This document shows, in pieces, positions 12,552-15,365 of a DNA stretch of 15,365 nt. The position numbers and the translations under genes are program-made. The notes under the pieces were generated by a model, which saw only the letters and a program-made list of their open reading frames with translations, was not told where the DNA came from and ran no database searches. Position 1 is the first letter of the stretch. Each line of letters starts with the position of its first letter. The DNA lies in NCBI GenBank assembly GCA_027049085.1, contig JALTVH010000166.1, positions 1 to 15,365 on the forward strand, in the 5' to 3' direction. This stretch comes from Aquificaceae bacterium (GTDB taxonomy: Bacteria > Aquificota > Aquificia > Aquificales > Aquificaceae).

Positions 12552-12647
12552 CTGACAGCACTCGCCCCGCTGTCTTTTCTGGTATTCGCGGTAAAGGAGG
12601 TAGCCTGAGCCCAGGATAAGGATTATGATAAGAACCGCATCAACCAT
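12549..12647 (-). CDS. 32-residue single-span membrane microprotein with a Cys-Cys tail
   Basis: An ATG-to-TGA frame of 32 codons. The protein starts MVDAVLIIILILGSGYLL, a continuous hydrophobic helix long enough to cross the membrane, then a basic segment (YREYQKRQR) and ends GECCQ. The positive-inside rule puts the basic, cysteine-bearing tail in the cytoplasm. This plan resembles the short FeoB-associated Cys-rich membrane proteins, though with only two cysteines; the resemblance is general and not proof of homology. An in-frame stop eight codons upstream bounds the start. There is no Shine-Dalgarno, but TATAAA at 12660-12665 would start RNA near 12653. It fills the gap between tRNA-fMet and the divergent mtaB. 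The membrane-protein pattern is too regular to dismiss, but homologues have not been checked. Confidence 0.55.
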   Translation of the reverse strand: MVDAVLIIILILGSGYLLYREYQKRQRGECCQ

Positions 12648-12657
12648 AACAGTTTTT

Positions 12658-12667
12658 ATTTTATATT
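12658..12667. promoter_or_regulatory. Overlapping divergent -10 boxes for mtaB and the microprotein
   Basis: On plus, TATATT at 12662-12667 would start mtaB RNA near 12674, about 7 nt before its ATG. On minus, TATAAA at 12660-12665 would start the microprotein RNA near 12653, about 6 nt before its ATG. Neither has a good -35 or extended -10, and the tract is AT-rich, so the assignment is tentative. Confidence 0.33.
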
Positions 12668-12680
12668 TTCATAGCGTGCC

Positions 12681-13934
12681 ATGAAGGTTTCCTTAGTAAC
12701 TCTCGGCTGCAGGATGAACCGGTTTGATACGGATTTTATGCGTACCCTATTTTCAAGCAGTGGTTACGAGGTAACCGAAGATTTTGACCATGCTGACGTC
12801 TATGTCATTAACACCTGCACGGTCACCTCCGGGGGAGACAGATCCTCAAGGCAGGCGATATACAGGGCAAAAAGGATAAACCCCTCTTCTATTGTAATTG
12901 CAACAGGATGCTATGCACAGGTCAGCCCCCAGGATCTTGCTGGTCTGAAGGAGGTGGACATAGTTGTTGGAAACACTCACAAGAGGGAAATCGTCAGGAT
13001 CCTTGAAGAGCATATAGCCGGCAAGACAACCACCGTCCATGTGGGGAACATATTCAGAGAGAGGGACCTAAGGAACTTTGATGCGGTTACTTACTTTGAG
13101 GGTGTTAGGCCCTTTATAAAGATTCAGGAGGGATGCAACAAGTTTTGCAGCTTCTGCATTATCCCCTTTGCAAGGGGGAAGGTCAGGAGCGCACCACCCC
13201 GGAAGGTCATTCAGGAGGTGGATAGACTCGCACAGCTTGGTTTCAAAGAGATCGTTTTAACGGGCACACAGCTCTCTCAGTACGGCTGGGACCTTGGAAC
13301 TTCTCTTTACGAGCTTCTCAGGTCACTCATAAAAACCTCTGTGGAGATCATAAGGCTCTCTTCTCTCCATATTGCTGAGCTTGATGATAGGACGCTTGAC
13401 CTACTTACCTCGGAAGAGAAGATAGCCCCCCACTTCCATCTTTCCCTCCAGAGTGGTTCCAATCGTATTCTCAGAACTATGGAAAGAGGTTACACGATGG
13501 GTGAATACACTAAGGTTGTTGAAAGTATATGGACAAGGAGACCTTATTCCGCCATAGGAACTGATGTTATAGCGGGCTTTCCCGGTGAAAGTGAGAAAGA
13601 TTTCAGGGAAACTGTGAGGGCTGTTGAGGAACTCCCCTTTGCCTACCTCCACCCCTTTCCCTACTCGGACAGAAAGGGGACAAAGGCGTCAAAATTGCAT
13701 GGAAAAATTCCACCAGAGGTGATCAAGGAGAGAGTTGGATTACTCAAAGATCTTGACGGCAAAAAGCGTTCCTGGTTCTGGCGGATTAATGAAGGAAGGA
13801 CCGTAAGGGCTGTGGTTCTCAAGAAGGGGGGCGTACTCACAGAAAACTACATTGAAATACCTGTTGATTTAAAAGCAGAGCCGGGAAGCCTTGTAAAGAT
13901 TAGAATTCCGGAGGAGGAAGAGAATGATAGCTGA
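12681..13934 (+). CDS. mtaB: tRNA t6A37 methylthiotransferase (MtaB)
   Basis: MtaB adds a methylthio group to N6-threonylcarbamoyladenosine at position 37 of tRNAs reading ANN codons. The 417-residue protein has the three domains of the family. The N-terminal methylthiotransferase domain supplies Cys10 (LGCRMN), Cys46 (INTCTVT) and Cys77 (TGCYAQ) for one iron-sulfur cluster. The radical-SAM domain has Cys152, Cys156 and Cys159 (CNKFCSFCIIP) for the second, and HLSLQSGSNRILRTMERGYT downstream. A short TRAM-like C-terminus (about 370-412) probably binds RNA. MiaB and RimO are the alternatives; LGCRMNRFDTD and GTQLSQYGWD favour MtaB. There is no Shine-Dalgarno, and the likely promoter leaves about 7 nt of leader. 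The end overlaps mqnE by 11 nt. Confidence 0.9.
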   Translation: MKVSLVTLGCRMNRFDTDFMRTLFSSSGYEVTEDFDHADVYVINTCTVTSGGDRSSRQAIYRAKRINPSSIVIATGCYAQVSPQDLAGLKEVDIVVGNTHKREIVRILEEHIAGKTTTVHVGNIFRERDLRNFDAVTYFEGVRPFIKIQEGCNKFCSFCIIPFARGKVRSAPPRKVIQEVDRLAQLGFKEIVLTGTQLSQYGWDLGTSLYELLRSLIKTSVEIIRLSSLHIAELDDRTLDLLTSEEKIAPHFHLSLQSGSNRILRTMERGYTMGEYTKVVESIWTRRPYSAIGTDVIAGFPGESEKDFRETVRAVEELPFAYLHPFPYSDRKGTKASKLHGKIPPEVIKERVGLLKDLDGKKRSWFWRINEGRTVRAVVLKKGGVLTENYIEIPVDLKAEPGSLVKIRIPEEEENDS

Positions 13935-15039
13935 CGTTGAAGCTGTTATATCTACGGTTAAAAATAAAACACTCAGGCGTATTGGTGAAAAAGTCCTTGA
14001 GGAAAAGAGGATAGATGAGGAAGAGGCTGTTGCCCTTTTTAAAGAGGCAGACCTGACCTTTCTCGGCGTCCTGGCAGAGCACATAAACAGGAAAAAGAAC
14101 GGTAACAGAGCCTACTTCATAGTTAATCGCCAGATTAATCCAACCAATATCTGTGTTTACCAGTGCGACTTCTGTGCCTTTGGTGTCAGGAAATCTGACC
14201 CTCAGTCCTATGAGATGAGCGATGAGGAGATACTCAGAAAGGTTGAGGAAACCTACAGGATGGGGGGAAGGGAGATCCATATGGTTGGAGGTATACCCCA
14301 CCACTGGGGTTACGATAAGTACATTCACCTCGTCAGGCTCATCAAGGAAAACTTTCCCCAGATGGTGGTAAAAGCCTGGACAGCCATTGAGATCCATCAC
14401 ATGGCAAAGATCTCTGGCAGAACATACGAAGAGATTTTAAAGGACCTCATTGATGCAGGCCTTGATGCAATTCCGGGCGGAGGGGCAGAGATCTTTTCTG
14501 AGAGAGCAAGGATGATAATTTCTCCCAATAAAGCGAACGCAGAGGAGTATCTGGAGGTTCACAGAACCGCCCACAGACTTGGTATCCCAACTAACGCAAC
14601 TATGCTTTACGGCCATGTTGAGACCGTTGAGGAAAGGGTTGAGCACATGGCTAAGCTAAGGGAAATTCAGGATGAGACGGGGGGTTTTCAGGTTTTTATT
14701 CCCCTGGCTTACTGGCCGGAAGGAACAAGGCTCGGGGGAAACCGCACCTCCTCTGTTGATGACCTGAAAACCATAGCCATATCCCGGATCTTTCTTGATA
14801 ACTTTGACCACATAAAGGCTTACTGGGTTACACTGGGAGAAAAGGTTGCCCAAATAGCCCTGAACTTTGGTGCGGACGACCTTGACGGCACCATTGAAGA
14901 GGAAAGGATCGTCCACAGCGCAGGGACCAATTCAGCCTACGGTCACTCGGTGGAGAGGCTCGTTTCTCTGATAAGAAAGGCAGGGAAGGTGCCCATTGAG
15001 AGGGACACCTTTTATAACACGGTTAAAATTTACGACTGA
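13924..15039 (+). CDS. mqnE: Aminodeoxyfutalosine synthase (MqnE)
   Basis: MqnE is a radical-SAM enzyme of the futalosine route to menaquinone: it joins the adenosyl radical from SAM to 3-[(1-carboxyvinyl)oxy]benzoate to make aminodeoxyfutalosine. The 371-residue protein has the cluster motif Cys77-Cys81-Cys84 (NICVYQCDFCAFG) and the family stretches AIPGGGAEIF, TNATMLYGHVETVEERVEHM and QDETGGFQVFIPLAYWPEGT. PGGGAEIF and the GHVET region favour MqnE over the related MqnC. A strong GGAGGAGG lies 6 nt before ATG 13924, inside the mtaB 3' end, so the two iron-sulfur enzymes are very probably translated from one mRNA. No other menaquinone gene is in the window. The 3' end overlaps the convergent membrane-protein gene by 10 bp. 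Confidence 0.92.
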   Translation: MIADVEAVISTVKNKTLRRIGEKVLEEKRIDEEEAVALFKEADLTFLGVLAEHINRKKNGNRAYFIVNRQINPTNICVYQCDFCAFGVRKSDPQSYEMSDEEILRKVEETYRMGGREIHMVGGIPHHWGYDKYIHLVRLIKENFPQMVVKAWTAIEIHHMAKISGRTYEEILKDLIDAGLDAIPGGGAEIFSERARMIISPNKANAEEYLEVHRTAHRLGIPTNATMLYGHVETVEERVEHMAKLREIQDETGGFQVFIPLAYWPEGTRLGGNRTSSVDDLKTIAISRIFLDNFDHIKAYWVTLGEKVAQIALNFGADDLDGTIEEERIVHSAGTNSAYGHSVERLVSLIRKAGKVPIERDTFYNTVKIYD

Positions 15040-15320
15040 TTGCCTTTGCTCTGCTCCTCTATCAGTTTGACAAGTTTTGTAGAGGCTTCAGCGGTTTTAA
15101 CAAGGGCAACGAGGCCTTCAAACCAGATTCTTATAAAAACAAGGGAAACAGGGATTCCTATAAGTGCCATAATAGTATTGGAAAAGCCGCCCTGGAACAT
15201 CATTATAAGCCACATGACGGTAACGATTGCATAGGTTACGTACATTAAAATCCCTGCAATAGCAGGCGTTATGTACCTCTCAAACTTAGCATCAAAAATT
15301 GACCTGATCACGTTTTCCAT
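15030..15320 (-). CDS. DUF4282-type small membrane protein
   Basis: A 96-residue protein with two hydrophobic helices (ITPAIAGILMYVTYAIVTVM about 17-36, extending to 41, and IMALIGIPVSLVFIRIWFEG about 50-69). It opens with a short amphipathic segment, FDAKFERY, and ends with a helical tail TAEASTKLVKLIEEQSKGN. The FDAKFERYITP opening and the RIWFEGLVALVKTAE segment after helix 2 fit the DUF4282 family, whose function is unknown. The ATG at 15320 has a clear ribosome site, AAGGAGGGAG, directly upstream. The gene overlaps the mqnE 3' end by 10 bp on the opposite strand. Confidence 0.85.
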   Translation of the reverse strand: MENVIRSIFDAKFERYITPAIAGILMYVTYAIVTVMWLIMMFQGGFSNTIMALIGIPVSLVFIRIWFEGLVALVKTAEASTKLVKLIEEQSKGNQS

Positions 15321-15348
15321 AGCTCCCTCCTTACCCTTTCTTGCAAAT

Positions 15349-15354
15349 ATTTTA
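15349..15354 (-). promoter_or_regulatory. Possible -10 box for the DUF4282-type gene
   Basis: TAAAAT on the minus strand would start RNA near 15342 and give a leader of about 22 nt containing the AAGGAGGGAG ribosome site. The -35 region lies at or beyond the window edge, so the call is weak. Confidence 0.3.
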
Positions 15355-15365
15355 AAATCTTTTAA

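Noticed and set aside
12347..12619. Plus-strand open frame of about 90 codons spanning both tRNA genes
   Set aside because: It reads through the 3' part of tRNA-Leu, the complement of tRNA-fMet and the microprotein antisense; it has no ribosome site and its composition is explained by the tRNAs.
13900..14400. Minus-strand open frame of 166 codons opposite mqnE
   Set aside because: It is antisense to a strongly conserved gene, has no family motifs and no ribosome site; it reflects codon bias on the other strand.
1..15365. Mobile elements, CRISPR arrays, phage genes or horizontally acquired islands
   Set aside because: No transposase or integrase, direct-repeat array or break in codon style is visible; nearly every base is assigned to housekeeping-type genes.

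Overview
The window reads as chromosomal DNA from a thermophilic bacterium of the Aquificota. The main evidence is family resemblance from memory: the RNase III (221 residues, with ETLEFLGDA, GDVFEALWAAIYLD and QEITQKRWKERPEY) closely resembles my recollection of the Aquifex aeolicus enzyme. TrpE, the futalosine-pathway enzyme MqnE and the Lys/Glu-rich proteins fit the same group. The placement is an inference; no alignment was run. I see no mobile element, CRISPR array, rRNA or phage gene.

Layout from left to right. (1) Positions 1-1755: a divergent pair, an unrecognised basic protein running off the left edge (minus) and trpE (plus). (2) 1738-4606, minus: flgH-flgI-flgJ (flagellar L-ring, P-ring and rod-binding proteins), then acpS and an unrecognised helical protein, all overlapping. 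(3) 4657-7567, plus: fabG-acpP-fabF-rnc, a fatty-acid synthesis block ending in RNase III. (4) 7559-12277, minus: a seven-gene run, ThiE/TenI-family protein, TetR regulator, folE, secG, prmC, a CNNM/CorC-type membrane protein, and radC. (5) 12304-12647: tRNA-Leu(GAG) on plus, initiator tRNA-fMet(CAU) on minus, and directly upstream of the latter a 32-codon membrane microprotein with a Cys-Cys tail. (6) 12681-15039, plus: mtaB and mqnE, two radical-SAM enzymes. (7) 15030-15320, minus: a small DUF4282-type membrane protein.

Functional links. AcpS loads the phosphopantetheine arm on the AcpP encoded by the divergent fab operon, and the two units face each other across only 50 bp (4607-4656). Several housekeeping genes are packed into shared transcription units: translation termination (prmC), protein export (secG), folate/pterin supply (folE), tRNA modification (mtaB) and quinone synthesis (mqnE).

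The genome is very compact. All three convergent protein-gene junctions overlap (18, 9 and 10 bp), and no gap exceeds about 70 bp. Two same-strand overlaps are unusually long (secG/prmC 119 nt, flgJ/acpS 89 nt). Several genes at the head of transcription units (fabG, mtaB, the ThiE-like gene, the microprotein) lack a Shine-Dalgarno sequence and have a -10-like box about 8-13 nt before the start codon, suggesting leaderless or near-leaderless mRNAs. The tRNA-fMet promoter similarly places transcription within about 2 nt of the mature 5' end. The most interesting locus is the 12.26-12.69 kb intergenic hub holding the two tRNAs, the microprotein and nested promoters.
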